Positions 7,797-14,120 of a DNA stretch of 14,120 nt are shown one piece after another. This stretch comes from Monoraphidium neglectum. Lineage: Eukaryota; Chlorophyta; Chlorophyceae; Sphaeropleales; Selenastraceae. The position numbers and the translations under genes are program-made. Within the stretch, counting starts at the first letter, position 1; every line of letters begins with the position of its first letter. A model generated the notes under the pieces. It saw only the letters and a list, made by a program, of their open reading frames with translations. It had not been told where the DNA came from and made no database searches. The stretch is from assembly GCF_000611645.1 (NCBI RefSeq), contig NW_014012987.1:9070-23189 (forward strand), given 5' to 3'.

Positions 7797-9087
7797 GTTG
7801 CCTGTCATGGATACACGGTGACGCTCCTGCACGTACGGGGTTCACACAGGCCTGCAGTGTCATTGGCAGGCCGGGGCCAGGTGCGCATGCAGACCACGCA
7901 GAATACGCGCCACCCACGCTGCCTTGGCTGTGTGATAGTACAAACAGAGTGTGGGTGGTGGTTGCAAACATTATGTGCGCGATAAAGTCTCACGTGATCA
8001 GCTTTGTGATTGCCTTCAAAGAGCCCTGAAGCAATCCGCTACAGCGTTGTCGAGATCACGCAGAACGTGATCCTCCCGCCTAAAAGATACGTACGAGATT
8101 CCTGTTGACGGTGATAATTGGTACACTTTTCGGAGATCAAATTAGTTTCGCATGTAGGACTCTGATGATTTTGCAGCCCCGCAGGCCCTCATAGCCTGCT
8201 CATAACGTGCGGGGCAGGAGCACTCCCATGCAGACCTGTCTGCAAGCCAAGGCGCACAAAACTTTTGAGCTGCGTGCTCACAGGCGCCGTGCGGCTTGTC
8301 CATTGTACATTCACCGGCTTTTTCCTCTTTTCAATCAACTGGCGTGAGCGCCGTGTTGCGGTAACGCACGCTTACCAAATGGGGCGCGCGAGCTGAGGGA
8401 CGTTTTGCCGTGAGCACTGGAGAACAGGGTGGCAGCTCCGCCGCGCGGCCGCCTCATGATAGGAGTTTGTCACGACAGACTAGCCTGGACAGAAGCGGGC
8501 AGCGTCTTCCCATCAGCAGCGTACAAGCATGTGTACTGGAGCGCGAGGCGGGCACTGCGTGCTCAGGCACAGCGTGCAGTCAAGTTCAACGGTTAGCACT
8601 AGTACGAACGGGGTTGTACATGTGACTCCGCGCGCTCAAACCAAGGATTAGGCGCATCGCTATCGTCATGACCCACCTGCAGAGGCCAGGCATGCCGGCC
8701 AGGCTTACCATCACAGTCACACCGGTATGACGGTAACCGGAAGCGAGGGCCATGGCACCTCGGCAGAGCCTCACATCACCACAAGCGCACAGCACAAGCA
8801 TGCACAAGCGGCATGCTTGATTCTCCAGTACATCTGGATGAACGGGGTGCTGTTACTTGCCACTGGCCGATATAATCCAGGTCTGCGTCCAGCGTCATGG
8901 CCGAGTGACGTGGTGCCGCTGTGTACGGGAGCACGGCGCCCGCCTGCCATCATATGCACCCGCTGCACGCTATCGCATGAACTAGAGTATCCGTGTTTCA
9001 CATAATGCTGTAAAGTGACACGCGCAGGCAGCCATCATCGCCTGGGTGTGATCGAGGATCGTCCCATCCTATCAGCAGCGCGCTGCA
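7797..9087. promoter_or_regulatory. Divergent intergenic region between the MYND and LONRF-like genes
   Basis: About 1.3 kb with lower GC than the flanking exons and no supported coding sequence. It must hold the promoters and 5' UTRs of both divergently transcribed genes. I see no certain TATA box. A 25-base inverted repeat lies at 8795-8819. Confidence 0.55.
8795..8819. repeat. Inverted repeat, 8-bp arms, 9-base spacer
   Basis: CAAGCATG, spacer CACAAGCGG, then CATGCTTG. It lies about 270 bases upstream of the LONRF-like start codon, in the shared intergenic region. Could be a dimeric factor site or chance. Confidence 0.6.

Positions 9088-14120
<5,033 letters not shown>

Overview
This looks like nuclear DNA of a green alga (Chlorophyta). 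The inference rests on GC-rich coding exons split by many short introns (roughly 190-530 bases), donors of the type GTGCG/GTGAG, a TerC thylakoid-type protein, an armadillo/MYND-finger protein of a kind common in chlorophytes, long TG/CA dinucleotide tracts, and TGTAA motifs of the type volvocine algae use for polyadenylation. The species cannot be named from the window. There is no bacterial operon structure, CRISPR array, rRNA, convincing tRNA or intact transposon.

Layout: (1) 1-390, plus strand: 3' end of a TerC-family membrane protein gene, with the 5' part outside the window. (2) 391-1929: no gene seen. (3) 1930-2582, plus: a small two-exon gene (91 aa) with a mitochondrial-presequence-like N terminus and unknown function. 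(4) 2583-5340: mostly non-coding. It holds a CA tract, an exact 24-bp tandem duplication encoding repeated MGCGASS myristoylation-like motifs (3234-3281), and a GC-rich island at about 4300-4600 with a possible minus-strand 99-aa membrane protein. (5) 5341-7796, minus: a three-exon armadillo/HEAT-like repeat protein ending in a MYND zinc finger. Intron 2 splits the finger and carries a 78-base alternating purine-pyrimidine tract. Exon 1 needs a one-base frame correction. (6) 7797-9087: divergent intergenic region. (7) 9088 to beyond 14120, plus: a gene with at least 12 exons for a TPR-RING-LON substrate-binding-domain protein (LONRF-like E3 ligase). All 12 exon joins visible here keep frame; the 3' end lies outside.

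The last two genes are divergently arranged, so shared regulation is possible but not shown. Three of their introns carry TG tracts, each with the UG strand in the pre-mRNA and each beginning about 10-80 bases after the 5' splice site. UG-repeat-binding proteins are known in Chlamydomonas (CHLAMY1) and animals (CELF, TDP-43), so this is the most testable non-coding pattern. I see no dedicated multi-gene system here. The novelty candidates are the small orphan gene, the MGCGASS duplication, the intronic UG tracts and the hairpin in the MYND gene 3' region.
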